A DNA stretch of 64,000 nt from positions 144,506 through 208,505 of the forward strand of contig MU401504.1 in assembly GCA_022579005.1 (NCBI GenBank), read 5' to 3'. How positions within the stretch are numbered: position 1 is the first letter of the stretch; every line of letters begins with the position of its first letter. This DNA comes from Poronia punctata (lineage: Eukaryota; Ascomycota; Sordariomycetes; Xylariales; Xylariaceae). The notes below the pieces were generated by a model. The model worked only from the letters and a program-made list of their open reading frames with translations, did not search any database and was not told where the DNA came from. The position numbers and the translations under genes were made by a program. This document shows, piece after piece, positions 24,501-35,700 of the stretch.

Positions 24501-25918
24501 CGAGCACATGTCGGATGCTACCATGCGCTAACATAGGTACATACCTAGTACTAACCTAGCATATGTTCATCCTGAACAGTTGGAAGTTGGCTGAGAGTCG
24601 GCAGCCCGTCGCGTCGGTTATACTCTACACTAAACCCGTAGAAAAGACGGTAATTCCACGTTGTTGGGTCCGCGACAACGATTTCTGTGCCTTGGGCGGG
24701 GAAGAATCAAGCCATAGGGCGGACCTAAAATAAGAAGCGACGCATATACCAGTTTTACGCCGACTAGCTACCTTGCGCAATGAAGTCAAAGGTAGGACAG
24801 AAGCAATGGGCCACTCCGCAAGAAATTAGCGGGCCGGGAGAACCGGCGGAAGCGAAGCAAAGACCATGTATGCAAGTTGTCACTGAACCTGCAGTAGTTT
24901 CAGCCACGATTGCATCCTGTTGGTTCTCTCTATGCGGACATAATCGCAGTCACCTATATACATAAAGTCCAAGCGACAGCTTCCAGAGGGCAAAGTGCCA
25001 CCAGCACCCACTCTTCAAGTCCTCACTTGATATACAAGTATATACAGTACTAACACAGGCATACCCCCAGGACATGTGTATTAGCCCAGCCTTATCACGT
25101 TGAACAAAGTACTACCGCGCACACTTGCATAAAACCGCATCGTGTCACTCCCTACGCAATTTGTAATACAAGTTATACTACAGCCATCTCGCGCTACACA
25201 TGGTGGCTTTAAAACCCATCCTACATTACTTTAGCGAGATTTAGCCATGCTGTGGAACGGACGTGCACGGGCGTGTAAGTGCCTAGAATATGGTTCGTCC
25301 CATTCTGTTGGTAATGTTTGCGAGAAGAGATTCGCCGCTCTTTCACCAACAACTCCAACTAATCCTAGTCGACCTGGACGTGGGGATGTTCAGCTTCTAG
25401 AGTTATGTTGTCAAGACGGCCTTTCATTCCCAATCGGGGTACAGGTTCCCTATCTTGGAAAATGTAGTCCTTTTCCATGCGTAAAGAGACGCTCTCATGT
25501 TACACGCAGCTCGCGCAGGCGAGGCCCGAGGTATCCAGTTCGGAACATCAGTATGACGGCGGTCACCGGGACGCCAAACTAACTTCCAGTTTCTAATCGG
25601 TAATCAGCTGGCCAACTAATGATTATTTGAAAAGCAAAATGTGAATTGTCCAAAATTTCGGTTGTAGAGACGCTTTCTTGACATCTCAAGCAGCTTGATA
25701 CAGCTTGGGGATTATCCTGTGGGTAAGGAACCGTCTAAGGAGGTACCAATGTAATGGTTTCACAGCAGAAAGTGACAAGTGGTGACCTCTAAACCACCTG
25801 TAGCTTTCTGATAAGCTCCGATTGAAGGCCCCTCTTCTCCCATAACTCAACCTCACATCTCCGAAGCCCGATAATCATTTCTCATTATTGTGGTCTCTCA
25901 ACCCTCGGTGTTACAAAA
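21533..25918. other. Intergenic region, 4.4 kb, no gene recognised
   Basis: Ordinary composition with many in-frame stops. The short open frames here (for example 22407-22637, 24040-24258, 25247-25582) have no recognisable domain or splice partner. Scattered TAGGTA words occur. The last 100 bp are the leader of the formamidase gene. Confidence 0.45.
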
Positions 25919-26988
25919 ATGGCAGCAAATCTCAAGTACACTTTGCACCAGTACGGGACAGATCATAAACTACAGAGGCTAGGGGTATGGGAGATAAACT
26001 CAGAGCCCACAAGAAGGAGCCGACATTGGATTGTGTAAGGTAGCCCTGTTTTGCGGTATTCGGCCTGGTGAGTGTAATTGAAGGCGTCAAGAGTAATCGC
26101 GAGTAAATGAAATACGCGCGGATCACCACGCACACACTGTATTGATATACTAAACGTCAAAACAGCTACATCCATGGCGGCGCATGGCGCGATCCACGCA
26201 TCACACATGAAGCCTTTGAGCCGAGCATCAATCACATCTGTTCAAGCCAATTTGACAGATGGGATGACATAGCCGGATTTGCATCAATAGACTACCGGTT
26301 GAGCGCACACCCACAGTTCCCGCAGGACCCCAAAACGACGCCGCCGTATGAATACCGCGGTGCCCGCCATCCGGACCATCTAGATGATGTGCGGTCGGCC
26401 CTGGTGTTACTACAGCAGAAATACAATTTCACAAGTAACTATGTCTTGGTTGGCCACTCGGCGGGCGGCAGCCTAGCTTTTCAGTTGGCTGCCACATCAC
26501 CAATGTCTTCGGAATCAGTACAGCCAGACCCGGTCCTTCCGGCTGCCATAGTCTCCCTCGAGGGCCTATACGACTTCCCTGGCATCAACGAGCGGTTTAA
26601 GGGAGCATATGCGCCGTTTTTTGAGGCGGCCTTTGGCGGTGCCGCTGAGTGGTATGCTGCCTCCCCTATCAAGTATCACGAGAGCTACGCGAGGAAGTGG
26701 CCAGAAGGCAACTTGATTATACTTGCCTACTCGCGATCTGATACCCTTCTCGATGGGGATGAGGTGGATAACATGGCGGAAAGACTGGTCGAGGTCGATA
26801 GGTTTGCAGAAATTCGAGTAGGGTCAGATGAAGGGCCTAGTGATAAAAGATTGAACAGACTGGTGGTCCATAGGGATCTGCGCGGAGACCACGATGAGAT
26901 ATGGCAGGATGGCGAAGAGGTTGCGCGCATGGTGTCGGTTGCTCTTCACGGTGTGGGTAATGGTGTAACGCAAGGTAAGATGCCTTGA
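25919..26988 (+). CDS. BNA7: Kynurenine formamidase (alpha/beta hydrolase)
   Basis: Hydrolyses N-formyl-kynurenine to kynurenine and formate, the second step of tryptophan breakdown towards NAD. Exons 25919-26034 and 26166-26988 flank a 131-nt intron (GTAAGG, branch ATACTAAAC, ACAG) and encode 312 residues. Exon 1 gives the family's N-terminal RLGVWE motif. The splice joins HWIV to YIHGGAW, the oxyanion-hole HGG motif (about 42-44). The nucleophile Ser137 sits in GHSAGG, the acid is probably Asp231 (YSRSDTLL) and the histidine is His281 (RGDHDEIW), a complete triad. No signal peptide is seen, so it is probably cytosolic. Other small HGG hydrolases are alternatives, but the RLGVWE / HGGAW / GHSAGG combination favours BNA7. 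Confidence 0.85.
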
Positions 26989-27885
26989 TGTGAGGTAAAA
27001 GAAGAAAGCTCTGTCATGAACAGCCGTATGGAATGGAGCAGTCCAGTGTTTCTAGTTGCACTAATATAGCAGTTCCACAGCCCCTGATATATACGTTTCC
27101 GCAGGACCGCAAAATGGGTTGCTGATGACGAGTCCGCTCTCAGTCGAAGAAGAGACTAACCTACATATATGTGTAATTGTTAGAGCAAGACGCGGCTTGC
27201 TCCGCATATACGGACGCTTTATTTCAAATTTATATATTTGTTTTCGATTTCTCCAAGTCGGCCTAGATTGACAAATACGAGTGTTCGAACTAGGTAGGTT
27301 AAGATAAATCAACTAGGTAGTACTAAGCACCATGTTGAGGTCTGGCGCCTGACATATTACGGACCTCCTATGAGGCAACTAACCCCTTTCTCGTGTCAAC
27401 GTGATGTCATGGACGCAGTGTTCGCTGTCATCTCTGCTGTCTGTAGAAGGTGCGCTGTGGTGGAAGGTACGAGGCACATCGAACCTGGCTTTTCGAATGA
27501 CCATTCAAGTGGTTGCCGTCACTAATCCTTCTTTTCCACGGAATAATATGACTTACAAGCCTTGACTAATATTCGAATTCCTACACAGTTAGCGATGGAG
27601 ATTCGAAACGGGAAGTATATAGAGCGTATCTGAATGAACAACAGCCAGTTCCACCAGGCTCAAGAGAGTACAATCAACTTCGTTTCCTATTCCTCCTCAA
27701 GGCCCATTCGGTATTACTTTTACACTTCCACATGAGGGACCTCGCTGGAATGATTGCATATTTATTTACGTATATTAATGTATTCAATGCTCTGGATTCC
27801 TCTCGAAAAATCAACCAACACGATGGGGTCCCAGAAAGTCCGACAGTGGATTGGACACGCCAAACTTCTGGAACATGGGCTGGAA
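26989..27885. other. Intergenic region between convergent genes
   Basis: About 900 bp of 3' flank shared by the formamidase (+) and the permease (-). No gene, repeat or RNA recognised. Confidence 0.5.
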
Positions 27886-29589
27886 TCAGACCATGTACCT
27901 GAAATCCGGGTGTCTATATCCAAGGGCCGACTTCTCCTCCTCTGTAAGTCCAACAAGTCGGCTGTCGCGGCCACCGCGCGCCCGGACCCGGTTCTCCCAC
28001 ATACAGTAGGCCATACCAAGTAAGGCAAGGAACAGCACGACAACTTGCGAGGCGAAGTTGATGGAGTGACCCTGGGGGAAAGCGGGAGCGTCGCTGGGTA
28101 TGTAGGCCCAGATGGCGAGGATACCGCCAGCAGTACCGAGGGAGACGATATAACCGCTGGAAACGGCGCGGACGGCGGGACCAGCAGCGTTATTGATACC
28201 CCACGAGAGGAAACCCGGACCACCAGGGAACGCACCGACAGCGCAGAGGTAGACGGCCGCGTACTTGAGCCCGTTTCCGCTGCCCCAGCGCAGCAAAGCA
28301 AAGCCGGTGATGCCTAGCAGGGCGAAGGCGGCCAGGTAAATACCACGCATGCGCGTCTTGTCACTTACCCAGGCAATACCGATGGCGATCAGAGACGCGG
28401 CGACGTACACGGGGACCGAGTAGTATTGCGCCGTCAGCGATTCGTAACCGATCTCTCTCAGGATGGTCGGTAGGAAGACCGACAAACCCTGGACGGTGAC
28501 GTTGATAAAGAAGAAGCCGCCGGCGCAGATGTAGTTGTTTATGTTGCTGACAGCGCGCTTGATGTGCTTCATCTCGACCTTTTCGTGTGAGTGCGCTTTA
28601 TGCTCTAGCCGGACGCGTTCGGCCGCGATCCAGCGCTCTCGCTCTGTCAGGTATGTCGACGATTCGGGCGACTGCGGTAGAATGATGGGCGCTACTAGGC
28701 CTGCTAGGACCGTAATGACGCCCTCGAAGAAGAAGATGTTGCGCCATGTGTGTAGACGCGCACCAGCCACACCCCAGTCGGGAATTTGCGAAAACCCGGC
28801 CGCCAGGAGACCGCCAAAGGCGCCTGCGATGGAGGCTGCCGCCACGTATATGCCAATGCGGAAGTATAATTCCTCTCTCTTGTAGAAGGAACTGAGGAAG
28901 AAGGCGATACCTGGGCTATATGTAGACGGTTCGTTAGTATGGCACTTACTTTTCCCTTTTCTTTCATTCTACCATCTTATGTGCAGACGGAATCCCGGGC
29001 TTGACTTACAAGGTACCGCCTTCAAAGATACCCAATAACACACGGACTCCAACCAATTGCTCATAGGTGTTGACAAACGCCGTGCCAATGGAGACGATAC
29101 CAAAGCCGACGACCAGGCCGGGAATGTAGAAGCGCGGACCGACACGTTTCAGTAGGATATTGGAAGGCACTTCTACAAAGAGATAGACGACGTAGAATAT
29201 GCTAGTCGCGATATTGAACCGATTGCCAATGAGGTTCAGATCCTCCGCCATTCCCTGGATACGGGCATTTCCAATATTGATTCTGAACAGAGCCTTTAGG
29301 TTAGCCAGAGGCGCAAGCCTTGACTCTTCGTTCCTTGATCTCGTTTTCCTTCCTTCTGGAATTTTGTGCGGGGGGTTTGGGTTTGCACCTACCGATCGAG
29401 AAAGCAAAGCAGGTAGAGAAGCGTCACCATGGGTACCAGCTGCCTATCCAATTTCCTACGTACCCTCGTCTCTTCCTCGACGGTCCAGCCGGGCGAATCG
29501 AGGGATTCGCTCACCTTATCTTCGAGCATGACGGCTTCCGGGAGAGAAGCGTGCTTCTTTTCGTCGTCCGATATAGTCGCCATGGTCAT
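27886..29589 (-). CDS. MFS permease, Dal5/TNA1-like anion:cation symporter family
   Basis: Plasma-membrane transporter with about 12 membrane spans, of the family that includes the allantoate permease Dal5 and the nicotinate permease TNA1. Exons on the minus strand: 29589-29393, 29282-29010 and 28915-27886, joined over introns of 110 and 94 nt with CTAAC branch sites; 499 residues. Family marks: a hydrophilic N-tail, then RRKLDRQLVPMVTLLYLLCF; LDRINIGNARIQGM across junction 1; RVGPRFYIPGL in loop 2-3; LLGIFEGGTFPGIAFFLSSF across junction 2; a second MFS half with WVSDKTRMRGIY. I chose the start at 29589; an in-frame ATG at 29697 would add 36 residues without typical features. The substrate is not determined by sequence. 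Its neighbour, a kynurenine-pathway gene, makes a nicotinate-type substrate worth considering. Confidence 0.82.
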
Positions 29590-29697
29590 GTTAAATGCGA
29601 GACGACGATAAGATGGGGAAAACTTTTGCCGGATAGGGGAGGGAAGAAAATCCCAAACTGACGGGCCAGATCTGACGGAAAGCTTGCCGGCAAGCAC

Positions 29698-31185
29698 AGG
29701 ATATTTATTTATTTATTCGCCAGTACCTATTCCTACGATGATGGCCTACGAGTATATAGGTGAGCAGGTATAGGTCTGGACCATGCGTGTGTTTCTTTAA
29801 ATTATCCAATACCTAACAGCTGATTCATCCCAAGCCTGCCTACCCAGACACTTGCGACGCCATCTCTCCAAACGAAATGCGGAGGGAGCAGGCTTAAATC
29901 AGCTAAGGAATCGCAAGTGTTGGCCCGGCACATGAAAACAGCGCTCTTGATTGACTGGATGACATTCTAGCCCCTGTTTTTGGTGGTGGGATTCCCAACA
30001 GGAAAAAACGAAATTAACGGCCAAGCGGACCTTCAGTCCTCGACCCCAGCCGTCCCAGCCCGCACTATCTTTTTACCCCATCCCCAAATCTTCCAAAGGC
30101 AAGGCGTGGGCGGTCCACGGCAATGCCAACGCTTGGCGCTGCGGGGAAGCTGCGTGTCCGGGAGTGGTAGTGCGATGAGGCGTCCCCACGGCTCTTCAGG
30201 ACGGAAAAGGTAGTATCGTGCTTCTTCCTCGGTAAGCTACTACACGTAAAAGCTGACCAAAAGCTGAGATTTAGAAGGGCGGTCATGACATGATTGTCGA
30301 CTAAGGAAACCACGCTATTTGTTTTTTTAAACTTGGTAGAGAAACATGATGAGAATATCGGCAGATGTGTAGGGCAGTCATGATGCAAAAGAGTCAAAAA
30401 CAAACTTGCTGGGATAGAATCCCTTGACAAGGAACCGATAATGACCAACAATTAACCGTACCCGCGGGTCAACCACTTGGCTTAGTAGTTCTAGAGACAC
30501 AGTCGGTCTCATGGGATCGTCCTCGACGGCAGATGCACAAAGGGAAAGAAGGAATATCTGGACGGACCATGGTCTTATCGATCGAATATACTCTATTAGG
30601 AGATCCCATCCCGTTATTGCACGAGCCGGGATGTAAGCAAGTGATCGCCCAACGGGATAAAGTGGAAATAGGATGTTATCTATCCCCTATTTGGAGGCAT
30701 TCTTTGGCACCGTTATCCCAATTCTAAGTATATGCCGTATACTATTTCATTTCATTACATTTTCATCAGGATGTATAATCCATCTAGGTTCTACTACCTA
30801 TTTGGAAATATGTCAAAACGAGGAGTTAGTTATCCTTATAAGTCGACCCCTGACAATCTTTGACGGTTGAAAAGGGGAAAGTTGAATATGCGACCCCAAG
30901 ACAGATTGGCATTATGGCATATGGCATATGCAAAAGATTAAAACATCAGGGTCTGTTTTGCCAGGGTCCCCACAGCAGGGAGGGATTGAGAATTTGAGAT
31001 GTTGGTTGGTTGGTTGGTTGGTTTGTTGGTTGGCTGGCCGGATGACCTTGTAATAAGCAATTGTACATGTAACTGCTACTATACCTGGGATGTTTACTAT
31101 TCGTAATCTTTTTTTTTCCTTTCTTGCTTTGATGAGTTGATGGGTTGAAATTGAAATCGATAGAAATTGAAACCGAGTTCTTTGC
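29698..31185. other. Upstream region of the permease and gene-free DNA
   Basis: Contains ATTT repeats at about 29702-29716 just upstream of the permease and TTGG repeats near 31003-31030. No gene recognised. Confidence 0.45.
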
Positions 31186-31262
31186 CTGGAAGTTTGGAAG
31201 TCTGGAAGTCTGGAAGTCTGGAAGTCTGGAAGTCTGGAAGTCTGGAAGTCTGGAAGTCTGGA
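31186..31262. repeat. 8-bp tandem repeat (CTGGAAGT)n
   Basis: About 9.5 head-to-tail copies of CTGGAAGT; the second copy has one change (TTGGAAGT). The unit is not a multiple of three and no gene crosses it, so it is a non-coding minisatellite. Confidence 0.95.
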
Positions 31263-31378
31263 CAAGCAGAATTAAGCGTAGCGTAAGTTGTACATAACCT
31301 ATCATAGACTACCTACCTACATAACTAGAACATATACCTATCGTGCACGGTGGGATTTGTGAGAAGGGGATTCGTGAG

Positions 31379-31404
31379 CGGGCGCGGGCGCGGGCGCGCG
31401 CGCG
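31379..31404. repeat. GC-alternating simple sequence
   Basis: A run of GCGGGC and CGCGCG units, followed within 15 bp by TAGG repeats (31417-31432). It stands out from the AT-leaning surroundings. Confidence 0.8.
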
Positions 31405-31710
31405 TGTCCTTTTACGAGTAGGTAGGTAGGTAGGATCAGCTAAAGACTAAAGCTGAAAGATGAAGCTAGTTAGGCAAGGATCGATCGCGTAGGTTAGTTA
31501 GAAGATGGATAATTTTATTTTGTTTACGATATGTCTAGATAGGTACATAATGTAGTCAGATACCTACCTACATATATAGTCTAGATTTAAGGTACCTAGG
31601 TACCTAATGTACATATATACTTGTAAATACGAGTGCTGTGAATCTCTAGACTACTTACTTACCTAAGTACCTTACTTACTTACTTGTACGGAATAGGTAG
31701 AGGAAGTGTC

Positions 31711-31906
31711 GGGGGGGGGGGGGGGGGGTTTATATGTTTTTTAGAAAAGGGTAGGTGAGGTTCGGTTAGGTTAGGTTTGGGGTTAATTTTGTTGTTGGGT
31801 GGTGTGATTTTTTGTTGGTTTTATTANNNNNNNNNNATCTCCCCCTCCACCCCCCCCTTGGTCGTCCCGCCCCGCGGGGCGGGGGGGCCCCCCCCCCCCC
31901 CCCGCT
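31711..31906. other. Second assembly gap with G and C runs
   Basis: A G run (about 31711-31728), ten N (31827-31836), then C-rich and G/C-run sequence ending near 31904. Both sides of the gap carry related text (TTATATG..., GAAAAGGGTAGGT...), which suggests a collapsed or mis-joined tandem copy. Confidence 0.8.
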
Positions 31907-31925
31907 TATATGTTTGATAGAAAAG

Positions 31926-31955
31926 GGTAGGTTAGGTTAGGTTAGGTTAGGTTAG
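31926..31955. repeat. (GGTTAG)n array, telomere-variant-like
   Basis: Five consecutive GGTTAG units (TTAGGT phase). The fungal telomere repeat is TTAGGG, so these are one base off. A shorter related stretch lies before the gap (about 31749-31783). Confidence 0.75.
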
Positions 31956-32313
31956 GTGTTAATATTGTTGTGTGGTTGTGTGATTGATTGATTGATTGAT
32001 TATAGACGGGAAAGGAAAGGAGGTAGGTGTGTTTTATATGTGTGTATGTGTTGCTTAGACTAGATTACCTAGTAGGTAATTACTTGATAGTAAAAGCCTA
32101 TATTACCTGCTTATTAATATTATGCTGCCTCAAGTGAGGTGAGGAGCAGCGGACCCTAAACTGTAGATTTATTTTACTCGGAGGTTAGAGGTAGGTAGGT
32201 AGCCAAAGTGAAGATGTTAAAATAAAAGTACGGAGTTTCACTTGACCACAAGAAGTTTACGATCTACTTACTAAATATATATACCTATCTTCTCATCATC
32301 CACCCCTACATAC

Positions 32314-32398
32314 AGATACGTCCTGGAGCATACACCATAAGTGGAATTAGGTTCGATTCCTAATAGCGCTATATGGTTATTTCGCCTTTGGCTTCTTT
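32314..32398 (+). repeat. tRNA-like direct repeat, copy A
   Basis: 85 bp that recurs at 32619-32703 with two differences, both transitions. It contains GGTTCGATTCC (32350-32360), a perfect pol III B-box, set in a T-arm-like hairpin (TTAGG, 7-nt loop TTCGATT, CCTAA). No matching 7-bp acceptor 5' strand or clear D arm is found upstream, so it is not a complete tRNA gene. Confidence 0.7.
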
Positions 32399-32618
32399 GG
32401 TACCGCTATTACTTATTGACCAAAGCGTGTTGCTACATTGTCTAAGGTCTCTAGTTCGAAACCTTTGCAAAAAGTGATCAGAAGATACGCTTGTAATTTA
32501 AACCTTAAGCAATAAGTCCTGTCCCTTAAAGAAATCAGGCTTTAAGCTCTTAAGTTTGGCTAAGTACGTGACCTTAGCATTGGCTAGAGCCGTGGGCGGC
32601 TCACGTTGTGTTGCGAGT

Positions 32619-32703
32619 AGATACGTCCTAGAGCATACACTATAAGTGGAATTAGGTTCGATTCCTAATAGCGCTATATGGTTATTTCGCCTTTGGCTTC
32701 TTT
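32619..32703 (+). repeat. tRNA-like direct repeat, copy B
   Basis: Second copy, B-box at 32655-32665. Just upstream lies a perfect hairpin GAGCCG-TGGG-CGGCTC (32587-32602) preceded by TGGC, loosely like an A-box. The pair may come from a tRNA-derived SINE or from a decayed tRNA pseudogene. Confidence 0.65.
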
Positions 32704-35700
32704 TATACCTTATCTACTGGATAGAATATATACAAGTATAGATTCCAGAAGATGTTTTACTTACCTCTTTAAGTCTCCCCTCCCCGCCTTGCGAAAAATA
32801 CCCAGGTACACGGGACATTCCGACCTCCCTCCCTCCCTCCGGAAGGTTGTCTGTCTTGTCTGTTTGCTGTTGCTGACCACATACAAGATAGGTATCTTGT
32901 AAGTAAACCCAAAATCGAGTCTCTCATTGGTTAATAGTTCTTTTAGATAAGATAAGATAAGATGGTACAGTAAGACATTTTCCTAATTCAATTACCTACC
33001 TTACCCCAGTTCCCTATATCCACTTTACGTATTAGGTAGGTACTGAAATCGGACCTAATCTAACCCCGCGACGAGGCGGGGTAGAAAGAGGGGCATGGGT
33101 GTTTGAGTCGGAGGCGGTTGGTTATGTTGTTTGTTAGATGGGGGATGTGCGATGTGGAAGGGAAGGGAAGGAAGGTAATTGTCATGGTAGTAAGAAATTG
33201 TTTTGGGGAGGTTAAGGTAAGTATAGGGTGATAAGAGGTAGATTAAAGGTTTGGTTTAGGTTTATTTGTGATGCGATATGTTGGGCTTGGGTTTTATATG
33301 AACTGTTCGCGTTGCGGGGTTGGGACACCTACGAGAATAGGTGTCCATATATATGTTGGTATTTAATTTCCACGTACTTCTCAAGGTTAACTTACCTGGC
33401 AAAGACGACAAGTTCGATATTTAAATAACACGGCTTCCTTACCTTGGAGTTCAGTATCTACCTAAGTAGGCTGGGTAAGTATCTGCTTAGACTAGGTCGG
33501 TTGATAACCAGCATAGGGTATATTAATAGGAGCTAGGTTAGAGTTAGAGACGTAAAACTAGACTCGCACAGACGACAGGTGACAGATTTTCAAATTTCTG
33601 GCAATAAGAAAACTCGTCCACCTAGCTAATGGAGCTGCAATAGTACATACATATTACTTAGATAGATAGAATCGTAGTCTAGATGAACTCAACATTTGGT
33701 CATGTGCCCTTGCTTCCCCTCTAAGCGGGAAAACAGGGTAGAAAAGAACTATCTAGACTACGTGTAAAAGATCAATAGTCAAAAAGATCGCCGATTTGGT
33801 CGTTGACTATCTGACTAAGACGTTTGTATGTTTAATGGTAAGTTCTCCTTTTTTATGTGTAGTGTACTTGGTTTTGCTCGCATATATCTAGGTACCTAGG
33901 TATCCGACTTCCTAGACGGATTGCTATAAGGTTCACCTAATTATCTTAAAGGGGCGAGAATTATATTTTTAATAGATCTTTGGATATCTACCTGGTCCGT
34001 TGCGATCCAGGTAGGTATTCTGATAAGACACTAACCGATCGACTTGAGGTTTAAAAAGGGAGGAGGTGCTTTTTATAAAGAATTCGTCTGAACTACGGAC
34101 GATCCCGAATTTCTAGAACTTATTTGTAAAGGTGGTGGTACAGTTGGTTGGGGCAGTTTAGTCCGAAGTCCTTCAAGGGAAGAAGTCAGGTATACGTAGA
34201 AATTTGTTGTACTTCCTACTTGTCCTGCGAGAAACTAACGACCAGGTAGTATCCTAATGCCGTCGAATGGGGTGAACGAAGCGCTTTTGTCTAGGGTCCG
34301 AAGAAATTGGACTCGAGGAATAGTAAACCAAGGTGGTGGTGAGGCTTTCTGCATGTGTTATTGGAGATATTTAGGTTGATAGTTTCGCTAGGTAGGTATG
34401 GGAATTGAATGGCCGGGACATACCCAACCTATCCATCTCTCAGCAACACCGCAAACGTCGAGTAGTAGGTACTTGACAACGCCATCGATAAGACAGGGAG
34501 GTGGCAGTTATTTCTCCTCTATAGTAACTTACTATCCCATCTCGGAGACATTTTCTCTCATCGTAACTAGATCCTTGATATGACTAATGTCGTCCACAAG
34601 AGCTGTAGTCCACGAGCTCGACGACGAGGACGAGGGACTGCCATATAGCAAGTGGCACTCATTGATTGACAGGAACATAATAGGCTTTCGTGTTGATCGA
34701 TGCGGATTCGGTACTGCTAAACACTCCGCGGAGGGTACTATATGTGTTCCTAGTCCGATACTTGGCGGAGAGAGGAAGCGCCGAAAGCCGGTAAGGCCAA
34801 GTTGTCACCTGTAAAACGGATCATGTACCTACTGTTGACCAAGTGCATCCAATACGTAAGGTACCTAGAGAGTTGGGGTGACTGAATCCAGCACGTAGGT
34901 AGATACTTTAGAGGAGTCCTGCCGCGAGGAGTAACTTGTATGAATCAGGCGTTTACCAGGCATGTCTGATACCCCTTTTACCACATTCACGAAAGTGACG
35001 TCGGTCCACGTGTCTTATATCTCTTAGCTATTGCTTTTACGTATAGATTGACGACGGCATTGTCACTGGCCCGACGTAGAACCGGGTGTGGATACAGTAG
35101 TTAAAGATACGCAGTAGGAGAGGTTTAGTCTATTGTTATACCGTCCGATGATATAACATAGATGAAGGCACATGGCCGGTAGCCGCTTGTTATAATACAA
35201 AGATTATAGACATAGGATATAATAGACTTGCTTACAATCCCCGAGCATAGTATAGGGGGTTGACTGGCCATGAGAGCCCAGAATACCTACCGTGCTAACC
35301 CACTTCCCATGTCCACCTCTCCTGAACTACTTGCCCTCTAGGTATACCGTATACCAACGAGTCACCTAGAGGTCGGATCAGGTATATCCGGAAATCCAGC
35401 ACGTACAGAAAACCCGAGAACTAGACAATGGAGAAGATACGAAGAACTTACCTATATTCCCGAGCTAAGAGCAAGCAAGACCAACGAGCGCAAGGGAGCG
35501 TCTGGGTAAGTAACGATCTAGGTAGAAGGCCTCGATTACAACACGCTCCATAGACGGCGATATTAACTAACACCCAACATACCTACCTATAGCTTCATTA
35601 CCTAACCTACTTACTCCATCCCAGGTAGATACTGCCACCCTTACCACCCTTAAAACCAACACTCATACCTACTCTTCTAATCGACAAGCAAGCAAGCAAT

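Noticed and set aside
31186..31262. CRISPR-like array
   Set aside because: Direct 8-bp tandem units with no spacers, in a eukaryotic context.
31926..31955. True telomere
   Set aside because: Unit is TTAGGT rather than TTAGGG, only five copies, and internal to the sequence.
32314..32398. Complete tRNA gene
   Set aside because: Only the T arm and B-box are convincing; the acceptor 5' strand, D arm and a proper anticodon stem are missing.
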